64,000 nt of DNA, taken from positions 744,001 through 808,000 of the forward strand of contig NZ_CP045737.1 in assembly GCF_009649075.1 (NCBI RefSeq), given 5' to 3'. This DNA comes from Aeromicrobium yanjiei. Its GTDB lineage: Bacteria > Actinomycetota > Actinomycetes > Propionibacteriales > Nocardioidaceae. The notes under the pieces are model-generated. The model searched no databases and was not told where the DNA came from. It worked only from the letters and a program-made list of their open reading frames with translations. Below, in pieces: positions 25,361 through 33,674 of this stretch. Both the position numbers and the translations under genes were made by a program. Position 1 is the stretch's first letter. Each line of letters begins with the position of its first letter.

Positions 25361-26221
25361 ATGCGCAAGCTGAGCGGCAAGGTCGCTTTCATCACCGGCG
25401 CGGCGCGGGGGCAGGGGCGGTCGCACGCCCTCGCGCTCGCCGCGGAAGGAGCCGACGTCATCGCAGTCGACATCTGTCGGCAGATCGACACGGTTCCCTA
25501 TCCGATGGCTTCGGTCGCGGATCTGGAGGAGACCGCTCAGCTTGTGCGTGCCCTCGGGGGACGCATCGTCACACGTGAGGCCGACGTGCGCGACTTCGCG
25601 TCCCTCCAGGCCGCTGTGCGCGCCGGTCTGGACGAGTTCGGACGGTTGGACATCGTGGTGGCGAACGCAGGAACCGTCAACGGCTTCGCGCCCGCCTGGG
25701 AGATCGAGGAGGAGCAGTTCCGCGATCAGTGGGAGGTGTGCGCTGCCGGTGCGTGGCGCACGATCAAGGCCACCGTCCCGACCCTCATCGAGCAGGGCGA
25801 AGGCGGGGCGGTGGTCCTGACCAGCTCGGTGTCGGGTCTGGTCGCCGAGATCAACATCGCGCACTACGTGATGTCCAAGCATGCGGTCGAGGGGCTCATG
25901 CACAACCTGGCCGCCGAGCTGGCGCCGCACAACATCAGGGTCAACACGGTGTGCCCGACGAGTGTCAACACCCCCATGATCGACAACCCCGCGTTCAGCG
26001 GTTTGTTCGCGGGCAAGGAGACGGCGACCTACGCCGAGGCCATGCCAGGCATGCGCTCGATCAATGCGTTGCCGATCCCTTACGTGGAACCTGAGGACGT
26101 CAGCAAGGCCGTGCTGTTCCTGGCCGGCAACGACGGTCGGTTCGTCACCGGCATCAGCCTGCCGGTCGATGCCGGCGCCCTCATGCCGTACAAGGTCACG
26201 CATCAGGGGACGGGCGGATGA
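25361..26221 (+). CDS. Short-chain dehydrogenase of the mycofactocin-dependent subfamily (SDR2)
   Basis: A 286-residue SDR. Its cofactor motif FITGAARGQGRSHAL (residues about 10-24) and the following VDICRQIDTVPYPMASVADL stretch are diagnostic of the mycofactocin-coupled group; an expected-length insert near residue 40 is present. NAG near 105, Ser in TSSVSG, and YVMSK give the catalytic residues. It lies 19 bases after the monooxygenase, with ACAGGAG before its ATG, and its TGA overlaps the ATG of the CaiB gene (ATGA). It should oxidise an alcohol formed by the pathway, feeding the aldehyde dehydrogenases. Confidence 0.87.
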   Translation: MRKLSGKVAFITGAARGQGRSHALALAAEGADVIAVDICRQIDTVPYPMASVADLEETAQLVRALGGRIVTREADVRDFASLQAAVRAGLDEFGRLDIVVANAGTVNGFAPAWEIEEEQFRDQWEVCAAGAWRTIKATVPTLIEQGEGGAVVLTSSVSGLVAEINIAHYVMSKHAVEGLMHNLAAELAPHNIRVNTVCPTSVNTPMIDNPAFSGLFAGKETATYAEAMPGMRSINALPIPYVEPEDVSKAVLFLAGNDGRFVTGISLPVDAGALMPYKVTHQGTGG

Positions 26222-27393
26222 CGTCCGAGGGCGAAGATGCCGTGCCCGAGCACCTCGAGCTGCTGGAGGGGGTGCGTGTCGTCGACTTCACGCAGGCGCT
26301 GTCCGGGCCGTACTGCACGCTGATGCTGGCCGACGTGGGCGCGGACGTGATCAAGATCGAGAACAGGGTGCGTGGTGACGACTCACGGCACTGGGGTCCT
26401 CCGTTCCTGGGCAGTGACGCGGCGTACTTCATGTCGGTCAATCGCAACAAGCGCAGTGTCGCCCTCGATCTGAAGGACCCGGACGACGTGGCCTTGGCGC
26501 ACGAGGTGGTCGCCTCGGCCGACGTCGTGGTCGAGAACTGGCGGCCGGGAACCGCCGAGCGGCTCGGCTTCGGGGCCGAGCAGCTGCGGGCCGCGCACCC
26601 GGGCCTGATCGTCTGCTCGATCAGCGGGTTCGGCCAGGGGCAGGGCACCCGTTCGGGATATGACCAGATCGTGCAGGGTACGTCCGGGGTGATGCCGATG
26701 ACCGGCCCGGCGGGAGAGCCGACCAAGTGGGGAGTGCCGATCGCCGACATCGCCGCCGGCATGTTCGCCGCGGCGGCCATCTCCAGCGCGCTCGTCGAAC
26801 GCGCCCGGACGGGACGTGGGCGGGTCATCGACATCGCGATGCAGGACAGCCTGATCTCGATGCTCACGCACCACGCGGCGCGTCACCTGGCCACCGGTGT
26901 GGTGCCGCCGTCGGACCACAACGGCCATGCCACGATCTGTCCTTACGGCATGTTCCCGACGGCCGACGGATTCGTGAACCTGTGCGTGGGCAACGATTCA
27001 CAGTTCCAACGCATGTGTGCGGCGCTCGGACGTGATGACCTTGCCCAGGACGAACGCTTCGCGACCAACCCGCTCCGCGTCGCGAACCGGGCTGTGTTGC
27101 TGGGCACGCTCACCGAGACGCTGGCGGGCCTCGCGACGTCCGATGCCATCGCAGCCCTCGAGCAGGTGGGTGTCCCGGCCGGAGCGGTTGCCGACATCGG
27201 TGAGGCGCTCGCGGACGAGTCGACCCTGGCTCGGGACATGGTCATGAGCTTTGACCGCGACGACGTCTCCGGCGTGCGTGTGGTGAACACGCCATGGAAG
27301 TTCGACGGTCGGGCTCCGTCGATTCGACGTGCCCCTCCCCACCTGGGGGAGCACAACGTCGACGTGCTGTCGGAGATCAGGACCGGCCAGTGA
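26218..27393 (+). CDS. CaiB/BaiF (family III) CoA-transferase
   Basis: A 391-residue type III CoA-transferase. LEGVRVVDFTQALSGPYCTL is the family N-terminus, the catalytic Asp149 lies in RSGYDQIVQGTSGVM, and GADVIKIENR is the CoA-adenine region. The enzyme moves CoA between carboxylates, probably activating the acid produced by the upstream SDR and an aldehyde dehydrogenase. It overlaps SDR2 by four bases and is followed closely by an aldehyde dehydrogenase. A second, less similar member is at 32475. The acid substrate is unknown. Confidence 0.88.
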   Translation: MTSEGEDAVPEHLELLEGVRVVDFTQALSGPYCTLMLADVGADVIKIENRVRGDDSRHWGPPFLGSDAAYFMSVNRNKRSVALDLKDPDDVALAHEVVASADVVVENWRPGTAERLGFGAEQLRAAHPGLIVCSISGFGQGQGTRSGYDQIVQGTSGVMPMTGPAGEPTKWGVPIADIAAGMFAAAAISSALVERARTGRGRVIDIAMQDSLISMLTHHAARHLATGVVPPSDHNGHATICPYGMFPTADGFVNLCVGNDSQFQRMCAALGRDDLAQDERFATNPLRVANRAVLLGTLTETLAGLATSDAIAALEQVGVPAGAVADIGEALADESTLARDMVMSFDRDDVSGVRVVNTPWKFDGRAPSIRRAPPHLGEHNVDVLSEIRTGQ

Positions 27394-27434
27394 ACGGTGC
27401 AGTTTTCATTCCAGAACAAGGAGCTATCCCCGAG

Positions 27435-28811
27435 ATGACGAATTCCGCAGTGTCGGTCAACCCGGCCACGGGCGAGCAGGTGGCGCAGTACCCGTTCGTC
27501 ACGCCGGACGAGCTCGGCGACGTCCTGGGATCCGCCGCAGCCGGTCAGCAGCGATGGGCCGCGAGGTCCTTGGCCGATCGCTGCGACGTGATGCGCACGG
27601 CGGCCGAGATCATGCGGGACGACGTGGAGCGCCTCGCAGAGCTGATCACCACCGAGATGGGCAAGCCGATCACCGAAGCTCGCGGGGAGGTGCTCAAGTG
27701 TGCGCACACGCTCGACTGGTACGCCGAACAGGCGCCGGAGACGCTCGCACCCGTGCCGACGGCTGCAGGCCCAGGTGTGCAGGTCCACTACCGCCCGCTG
27801 GGCGTCGTGCTTGCCGTCATGCCGTGGAACTTCCCGATCTGGCAGGCGATGCGCGGCAGCGTCGGCATCCTGCTGGGCGGCAACGGCTATCTGCTCAAGC
27901 CTTCGCCCACGACCGTCGGCTGCGCGGTAGCGCTCCAAGAGGTGTACGAGCGGGCCGGCGTCGAGCACGGTGCCTTCGGCGTTCTGAACGCGGCGAACGG
28001 CGTCGTCTCGGCGGCGCTGGCCGATGACGTGATCGTCGGCGTCACCCTCACCGGCAGCGTGGCAGCTGGGTCCGCGGTGGCGGCCCAGGCGGCCCGCGAG
28101 ATCAAGCCCTCGGTGCTCGAGCTCGGCGGTTCTGACCCGTTCATCGTCCTGGCAGATGCTGACCTTGACGCGGCGGTGGACGCGGCCGTGACAGCGCGGT
28201 TCCAGAACTCGGGTCAGGTCTGCATCGCCGCGAAGCGGATCATCCTCGAGGAGCCGATCCTCGAGGAGTTCACCGAGAAGTTCGTCGAGCAGGTCAAGGC
28301 TCTCGTGGTCGGGGACCCGTCGGATGCTGCCACCCGGATCGGCCCGATGGCACGCAGCGATCTCCGCGATCAGCTGGCGGACCAGGTCGACCGCAGCCTC
28401 GAAGCCGGAGCAACGCTGCTGGTGGGTGGCGAGAAGCTTCCCGGGAGCGGCTACTTCTACGCCCCAACGGTCCTGAGCGACGTCGTCGCGGGCAGCCCGG
28501 GATTCTGCGAGGAGCTGTTCGGCCCGGTCGCGGTCCTAGTGGCAGCGACCGACGCCGAGCATGCGATCACCCTCGCGAACGACTCGGAGTTCGGGCTGGG
28601 TTCGTCGGTGTGGACCACGGACCTCGATCGCGCCGAGAAGGTTGCTGCTCAGATCCAGGCCGGAAGCGTGTTCATCAACAAGGTGGGCGTGTCCGACCCG
28701 CGAGTGCCCATCGGTGGCATCAAGAAGAGTGGTTACGGCCGGGAGCTGTCCCATCACGCGCTCCGGGAGTTCACCAACCAACAGACGGTGTGGTGCGAAC
28801 GGGCCGAGTAG
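27435..28811 (+). CDS. NAD(P)-dependent aldehyde dehydrogenase, succinate-semialdehyde dehydrogenase-like
   Basis: A 458-residue aldehyde dehydrogenase similar to the one at 20431. It has [39 protein letters not shown] and the catalytic Cys263 in [11 protein letters not shown]. The start is chosen at ATG 27435, with AAGGAG eleven bases upstream. An in-frame GTG at 27390 would overlap the CaiB stop and add 15 residues; it is not excluded. It is the fourth or fifth gene of the monooxygenase operon. Together with the enzymes at 20431 and 28918 it gives three non-acylating aldehyde dehydrogenases in 10 kb, implying several aldehyde intermediates. Confidence 0.86.
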   Translation: MTNSAVSVNPATGEQVAQYPFVTPDELGDVLGSAAAGQQRWAARSLADRCDVMRTAAEIMRDDVERLAELITTEMGKPITEARGEVLKCAHTLDWYAEQAPETLAPVPTAAGPGVQVHYRPLGVVLAVMPWNFPIWQAMRGSVGILLGGNGYLLKPSPTTVGCAVALQEVYERAGVEHGAFGVLNAANGVVSAALADDVIVGVTLTGSVAAGSAVAAQAAREIKPSVLELGGSDPFIVLADADLDAAVDAAVTARFQNSGQVCIAAKRIILEEPILEEFTEKFVEQVKALVVGDPSDAATRIGPMARSDLRDQLADQVDRSLEAGATLLVGGEKLPGSGYFYAPTVLSDVVAGSPGFCEELFGPVAVLVAATDAEHAITLANDSEFGLGSSVWTTDLDRAEKVAAQIQAGSVFINKVGVSDPRVPIGGIKKSGYGRELSHHALREFTNQQTVWCERAE

Positions 28812-28917
28812 GACTCCACTCACGAGTCGTCGGCCGCCGACGCTCCGACCCGCGCGGGTCTCAACACGTGCATCACCTGACGAGCCACAGGTCCGCGCTT
28901 TGATGAAAGGACATCTG

Positions 28918-30384
28918 ATGCAAGCCGATCACTGGATCGACGGAGCGTTCTGCGCGCCGAGTGCGCGCACCTACCTGCCGACGCTGGACCCCATGACCAC
29001 CCGGCCGTGGGCCGAGATCGCCCGCGGCGACGCGACTGACGTGGATGCTGCGGTTCAAGCGGCACACGCGGCCTACCCGGCATGGCGGGACGCGGGACCC
29101 TCGAGGCGGGCCGAGGTGTTGTGGCTGTTGGGCGACCTGATCGCCGAGCATGCGGGTGAGATGGCGCTGATGGAGTCGCGCGACGCCGGCAAGGTGATCC
29201 GGGAGGTCACCGGTCAGCACACCAGCATGCGCGCCTGGTTCCACTACTACGCGACCCTGGCGATGCACAACGAAGGGCGATCCATTCCGCTGGACTCACC
29301 GTCCGTCACGGCCTACACGACGCGTGATCCATTCGGCGTCGTCGGCGTGATCCCGGCATTCAACTCTCCGGTCCTGCTGGGCGCCATGAGCATCGCGCCT
29401 GCGCTGGCAGCCGGCAACACTGTCGTGGTCAAGACGCCCGAGGTCAACGCACTCTCACTGCTGAAGGTCGCGGAGCTGTCACGGGAGGCCGGCCTGCCTG
29501 ACGGATGCTTCAACATCGTGCACGGATACGGGGCAGAAGCCGGGGACGCCCTCGTCGGGCATCCTCTCGTGCGCAAGATCTTCTTCACCGGCGGACCGGA
29601 CTCGGCCAAGGTAGTGGGCCGTCGCGCCGCCGAGCACCTCAAGCCGATCGTGACCGAGCTCGGAGGCAAGTCGGCCAACATCTTCTTCGAGGACGTGAAC
29701 GTCCCCGATGTGGTCAACGGTGTCATCTCCGGCATCTTCGCAGCGGCGGGACAGACCTGCGTGGCGGGATCGCGTCTGCTGGTCCATCGCAGCATCGCCG
29801 ACGAGCTGGTCAGTCGGGTCGCGGAGCGCGCTGGGCGGATCGTGCTCGGCAACCCGACGGATCAGGCCACCGAGATGGGACCGATCTCGCAGGAGAAGAT
29901 CCTGCGTGGAGTCCACGAGGGTGTCGACCGGGCCATCGCGCAGGGGGCCGAGCTGGTCACCGGTGGCCTGACGGGTGCCGTCCCCGACCAGGGTTGGTTC
30001 TACGCCCCCACGATCCTGGGTGGGGTGACACCTGAGATGGACGCGTTCTCGACGGAGTTCTTCGGGCCGGTGCTGGCCGTCACCGCGTTCGACACCGAGG
30101 AGGAAGCGCTCGCCTTGGCGAACGGGACGGAGTTCGGTCTCGCGGCGGGCATCTGGACCCGCGATCTGGGGCGGGCTCACCGCGTCGCGAGGAACATCGT
30201 CGCTGGAACTGCCTGGATCAACATGTACCGCGCGATGAACTTCTCGACCCCCTTCGGAGGGACGAAGACCTCCGGCTCCGGCCGAGTCAACGGCATGGAC
30301 GGCTTCTCGGAGTTCACCCAGACCAAGTCGGTGTGGGTCAACTCCGACGACGCGCCGGTGGGCGATCCGTTCGTCCTTCGCTGA
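28918..30384 (+). CDS. Aldehyde dehydrogenase family protein
   Basis: A 488-residue aldehyde dehydrogenase of the betaine/phenylacetaldehyde dehydrogenase-like branch. It begins MQADHWIDGAFCAPSARTYL. VIPAFNSPVLLGAMSIAPAL replaces the more usual PWNFP, TELGGKSANIFFEDVN is standard, and the catalytic Cys281 is in AAGQTCVAGS. ATG 28918 is six bases after AAAGGA. A 106-base gap from the previous dehydrogenase contains no promoter of the shared type. Its stop is convergent with the CitE-like gene 37 bases away. The PAFN in place of PWNF near the cofactor entry is unusual and may mark a distinct subfamily. Confidence 0.85.
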   Translation: MQADHWIDGAFCAPSARTYLPTLDPMTTRPWAEIARGDATDVDAAVQAAHAAYPAWRDAGPSRRAEVLWLLGDLIAEHAGEMALMESRDAGKVIREVTGQHTSMRAWFHYYATLAMHNEGRSIPLDSPSVTAYTTRDPFGVVGVIPAFNSPVLLGAMSIAPALAAGNTVVVKTPEVNALSLLKVAELSREAGLPDGCFNIVHGYGAEAGDALVGHPLVRKIFFTGGPDSAKVVGRRAAEHLKPIVTELGGKSANIFFEDVNVPDVVNGVISGIFAAAGQTCVAGSRLLVHRSIADELVSRVAERAGRIVLGNPTDQATEMGPISQEKILRGVHEGVDRAIAQGAELVTGGLTGAVPDQGWFYAPTILGGVTPEMDAFSTEFFGPVLAVTAFDTEEEALALANGTEFGLAAGIWTRDLGRAHRVARNIVAGTAWINMYRAMNFSTPFGGTKTSGSGRVNGMDGFSEFTQTKSVWVNSDDAPVGDPFVLR

Positions 30385-30420
30385 AAGAGCCGAGGCGGCC
30401 GGTGAGCTGGCCGGGCCGGG

Positions 30421-31233
30421 TCAGGCCCGCTCGCGCGCGAGGATCCGGGCGGCGCGTGCGATCACCGGGGCATCGATCATCCGTCCGTCGACCACACTGA
30501 CGCCTTCGGCCGGGGCCGACTCCACGATGTGGCGGGCCCAGATGATCTCGTCCGCACTGGGACTGAGTGCGGCGTTGACCGGCTGGACCTGGCGGGGGTG
30601 GATGCACAGCTTGCCGCCAAATCCCAGTTCGCGCGTGGCGGCGAGGTCGGTGGCCAGCACGGCCGGGTCGTCGAGCGCGGTCGTGACCCCGTCCACGGGT
30701 GCGGCGATGCCCGCCGCGGACGACGCGACGATGAGCCGTCCGCGCGCGTACGCCAGGGCCGCGTGCGATGCAGGGTCGACGCCGAGCTCGGCCGAGAGGT
30801 CGACGTTGCCGAGTGCGATCCGCACGACGCCGGGAGACGAGGCGACGAGATCTGCGTCGCGGATGCCGCGGGCGGTCTCGACCAGGGCGATTAACCGGTC
30901 ACCGACGACCGCGTGCACGGAGGCGAGCTCGTCGCGGGAGTGAGACTTGGGCACCATCAGCGCCGCCGATGTCGTGGCCAGCGCCGCGACCTCGGCGGTG
31001 TGCCACCGCGTGCCGACGCCGTTGACGCGCACCACCGCCGCACCGCCCCCGGCCAGCCAGGCCAGTGCGTGCTCCAGGGCGGCCTGCTTGGCGTCCGGGG
31101 CGACGGCGTCCTCCAGATCGATCACGATGGCGTCGGCCCCTGTCGCGACGGCCTTGGCGAAGCGCTCGGGCCGGTCGCCGGGAACGAACAGCAGGCTGCG
31201 GGCGTCACGTGCCGCCTGTGCCGTCGTGGTCAT
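30421..31233 (-). CDS. CitE-like CoA-ester lyase (HpcH/HpaI family)
   Basis: A 270-residue TIM-barrel lyase. RSLLFVPGDRPERFAKAVAT is the CitE N-terminus; DAIVIDLEDAV carries the metal-binding acid, IALVETARGI the second, and GGKLCIHPRQV the C-terminal CoA-binding motif. Members cleave malyl-, methylmalyl- or citramalyl-CoA, forming acetyl- or propionyl-CoA and glyoxylate or pyruvate. Its ATG at 31233 overlaps the stop of the hydratase gene (ATGA), so the two are translationally coupled. The pair resembles the mycobacterial CitE-MaoC arrangement next to FadE19, linked to itaconate/leucine breakdown. Confidence 0.88.
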   Translation of the reverse strand: MTTTAQAARDARSLLFVPGDRPERFAKAVATGADAIVIDLEDAVAPDAKQAALEHALAWLAGGGAAVVRVNGVGTRWHTAEVAALATTSAALMVPKSHSRDELASVHAVVGDRLIALVETARGIRDADLVASSPGVVRIALGNVDLSAELGVDPASHAALAYARGRLIVASSAAGIAAPVDGVTTALDDPAVLATDLAATRELGFGGKLCIHPRQVQPVNAALSPSADEIIWARHIVESAPAEGVSVVDGRMIDAPVIARAARILARERA

Positions 31234-32270
31234 GCCATCACCGCGCTGAGGCGCCAGTCGAGCACCGGTACAGGCCCGGCTCCACCGGACGTCGCGTCGA
31301 CCAAGACCCGCAGATGGGCCAGCCCGCCCCCGTCCGGCAGGGCATCGAGACCCTCGACGGCGACTGTCGACAGCAGCGTGTCGTCCTCGTGCACGGGGCC
31401 CACGTGGTCGCAGCCGTACCAGCCGCCGACCGTGACCATGGCCGGCAGCGCGCGGGCCGCCTGGTGCAGCGCGAGGCCGATCGTGTGGCCGCCGTAGACG
31501 AGGCGCCGTCCTCCGGCCGACGCTGCGTCGTGGTGGACCGCAGCGATGTTGCCGGTGAGCCTGGCGAGCTCGGGGGCGCTCGAGACCACGTCCGCTCCCT
31601 CGATGCGCCACGTCTGACCGATCGACAGATCGGCGAAGTGCTGACCCGGCACACGCTCGCGAAACCGCGCTAGGTCCCAGCCGGCGACGGCGGCACTGAG
31701 CGCGGCGATCGACGGGTCGGCGCCGATGACGCCGAGGTCGTCGCGCGGACCCTCGGGCGCGGCGTCGCCCGACAGCGGGAGCATCGCGCATCGCCAGTAA
31801 TCGAGCACCGGGCGGTCATGTTGGTCGACCGTGACGATGTGCAGGGCGGCCAGGCCCGTGGCCAGGCGGCCGGGCCGGCGGGTGTTTTCCTTGAGCCCGT
31901 CGACCGTCGTGACGGTTCTCAGCGTGTCGCCGACGACGGGGAAACGGCGGAAGGACAGCCCGCGGTAGAACAGATTGGCCTTGACGTGTTGCGTCACCGC
32001 GGTCGACTGGCCGATCGAGGTGTCCCACACCAGGGCGGGCGGGACGAGGTTGTCGTGCCCCGTGACCTCCGCGGCCAGGGTGTCGTCAAGGCTGAGCCGC
32101 AGCCGGTTGCCGACGATCGCCTGGTGCGTCGCCTGCCTGCCGGCCGTCAGAGTGACGGCGGGCGACTCGTCGAAGACCTGCCCGACGCTCAGCTCGTCGA
32201 AGTACGGCCCGCGCACCGGCGTGGGTGAGGTGGTCGGGGCCGGGTCGGGCACTGCGTCGCTGGCAGGCAT
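31230..32270 (-). CDS. Double-hotdog MaoC-like acyl-CoA hydratase (mesaconyl-CoA hydratase type)
   Basis: A 346-residue protein. An N-terminal hotdog domain (PYFDELSVGQVFDESPAVTL) and a C-terminal MaoC domain (GQHFADLSIGQTWRIEGADV) with YGGHTIGLALHQA are present. Size and two-domain build match mesaconyl-CoA/beta-methylmalyl-CoA hydratases. ATG 32270 is chosen because GGAGG sits five bases upstream; the longer frame runs through the promoter region. It would hydrate mesaconyl- or itaconyl-type CoA esters to the hydroxyacyl-CoA split by the downstream lyase. It is divergent from the CaiB gene at 32475. Confidence 0.83.
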   Translation of the reverse strand: MPASDAVPDPAPTTSPTPVRGPYFDELSVGQVFDESPAVTLTAGRQATHQAIVGNRLRLSLDDTLAAEVTGHDNLVPPALVWDTSIGQSTAVTQHVKANLFYRGLSFRRFPVVGDTLRTVTTVDGLKENTRRPGRLATGLAALHIVTVDQHDRPVLDYWRCAMLPLSGDAAPEGPRDDLGVIGADPSIAALSAAVAGWDLARFRERVPGQHFADLSIGQTWRIEGADVVSSAPELARLTGNIAAVHHDAASAGGRRLVYGGHTIGLALHQAARALPAMVTVGGWYGCDHVGPVHEDDTLLSTVAVEGLDALPDGGGLAHLRVLVDATSGGAGPVPVLDWRLSAVMA

Positions 32271-32305
32271 GGTCCTCCGAGGGGGAGTGGCAGGAGAATG
32301 AGTTG

Positions 32306-32420
32306 AAATGTACGGCCAATGTGCGGGCGTGTACATCGTACGGTTTCGATGTCAGTTGTGTCGTGTGATGAGATCGACACGACACCCTGGTAGCGCGCGG
32401 TCGTATTTGGCCGTACATTT
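32306..32420. promoter_or_regulatory. Divergent promoter region with a mirrored 14-bp element and a central operator palindrome
   Basis: AAATGTACGGCCAA (32306-32319) and its exact reverse complement TTGGCCGTACATTT (32407-32420) lie one per gene, each containing a TACATT -10 in the direction of its gene. Between them GTGTCGTGT (32358-32366) and ACACGACAC (32377-32385) form a 9-bp perfect inverted repeat with a 10-base centre, a candidate operator for the GntR regulator at 34878. Confidence 0.55.
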
Positions 32421-32474
32421 GCCATGGCTCGGGTGTCTTCTCCCGGGACAGACCTCCCGGCTCGAAAGGACCAG

Positions 32475-33653
32475 ATGCTTCCTCTCGAAGGTGTCATCGT
32501 CGTGAGCATGGAGCAGGCCGTGGCCGCCCCATTCGCCAGCCGGCAGCTGGCCGACCTCGGGGCCCGGGTCATCAAGATCGAGCGACCCGGCGTGGGCGAC
32601 TTCGCGCGCAACTATGACGAGACCGTTCACGGGGAGTCCAGCTACTTCGTGTGGCTCAACCGCTCCAAGGAGTCACTCACCCTGGACGTCAAGACGCCCG
32701 AGGGCCTCGCGATCCTCCATGAGCTGCTGGCCGGCACTGACGTCTTCTTGAACAACCTCGGTCCGGGCGCCGTCGCCCGCATGGGGCTCGACGCCGAGAC
32801 GCTCGCGACGAGATACCCGCGCCTGATCCACGCCACGATCTCCGGGTACGGCACGACGGGGGACTGGGCGCATCGCAAGGCGTACGACCTGCTGGTGCAG
32901 TCGGAGGCGGGCCTGGTCTCGATCACCGGCGAGCCCGGCAGCGTTGCCCGCGTGGGCATCTCGGTGGCTGACATCGCGGCCGGGATGTACGCATACTCGG
33001 GCATCCTGACGGCGTTGCTGCACCGGGCCACGGCGGGAGTCGCGGCGCCGGTCGAGGTCTCACTGTTCGAGGCCTTGGCCGAGTGGATGGGCAATCCGGC
33101 CTATTACACGATGTACGGCGGCACCGCGCCCGAGCGGGTCGGCGCGCAGCACGCGAGCATCGCACCGTACGGACCGTTCACCAGCGCCGAGGGCGACATC
33201 GTCATGCTGTCGGTGCAGAACCCACGCGAGTGGCAGGCGTTCTGCGAGATCGTCATGGCCGATCCGGCGCTGACGACCCATGAGCGGTTCGCGACCAACT
33301 CCGCCCGCTGCGCGCACCGGACCGAGCTCAACGAGACGATCGGCCGGCGGTTCGCCGAGCTCGGCACGACCGAGACGATCAGCCTGCTCGACGAGGCGAA
33401 GATCGCCAACGCCCGGGTCAACACGATGGCCGAGTTCGTCGATCACCCGGCGCTGTCGTCGCGCGACCGGTGGGTCACGGTCCAGAGCCCCGGCGGCGAC
33501 ATCCGCGCCCTCAAGCCCCCAGCGTCGATCGGCGGCATCGAGCCGCGCATGGACGCCGTCCCCGCCCTCGGGGCCCACACCGCCGCGATCTTGACCGCCC
33601 TCGGCAGATCGGCCGCCGACATCGCCTTGCTCCGGTCCGCCGGAACCGTCTGA
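32475..33653 (+). CDS. CaiB/BaiF (family III) CoA-transferase
   Basis: A 392-residue CoA-transferase starting MLPLEGVIVVSMEQAVAAPF with AAGGA four bases before ATG 32475; an upstream in-frame ATG at 32424 lies close to the -10 and lacks a ribosome site. The catalytic Asp138 is in HRKAYDLLVQSEAGL. The sequence resembles mesaconyl-CoA C1-C4 transferase or C5-dicarboxylate CoA-transferases, but that distinction needs a tree. It is followed at 21 bases by an acyl-CoA dehydrogenase. With the hydratase and lyase on the other strand it completes a plausible C5-dicarboxylyl-CoA route. Confidence 0.87.
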   Translation: MLPLEGVIVVSMEQAVAAPFASRQLADLGARVIKIERPGVGDFARNYDETVHGESSYFVWLNRSKESLTLDVKTPEGLAILHELLAGTDVFLNNLGPGAVARMGLDAETLATRYPRLIHATISGYGTTGDWAHRKAYDLLVQSEAGLVSITGEPGSVARVGISVADIAAGMYAYSGILTALLHRATAGVAAPVEVSLFEALAEWMGNPAYYTMYGGTAPERVGAQHASIAPYGPFTSAEGDIVMLSVQNPREWQAFCEIVMADPALTTHERFATNSARCAHRTELNETIGRRFAELGTTETISLLDEAKIANARVNTMAEFVDHPALSSRDRWVTVQSPGGDIRALKPPASIGGIEPRMDAVPALGAHTAAILTALGRSAADIALLRSAGTV

Positions 33654-33674
33654 TCCCTGGAAGAGAGAACCGCC

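Noticed and set aside
23461-25491. A 676-residue minus-strand open frame
   Set aside because: Antisense shadow of the monooxygenase, with Arg/Val/Leu-rich low-complexity composition and no domains.
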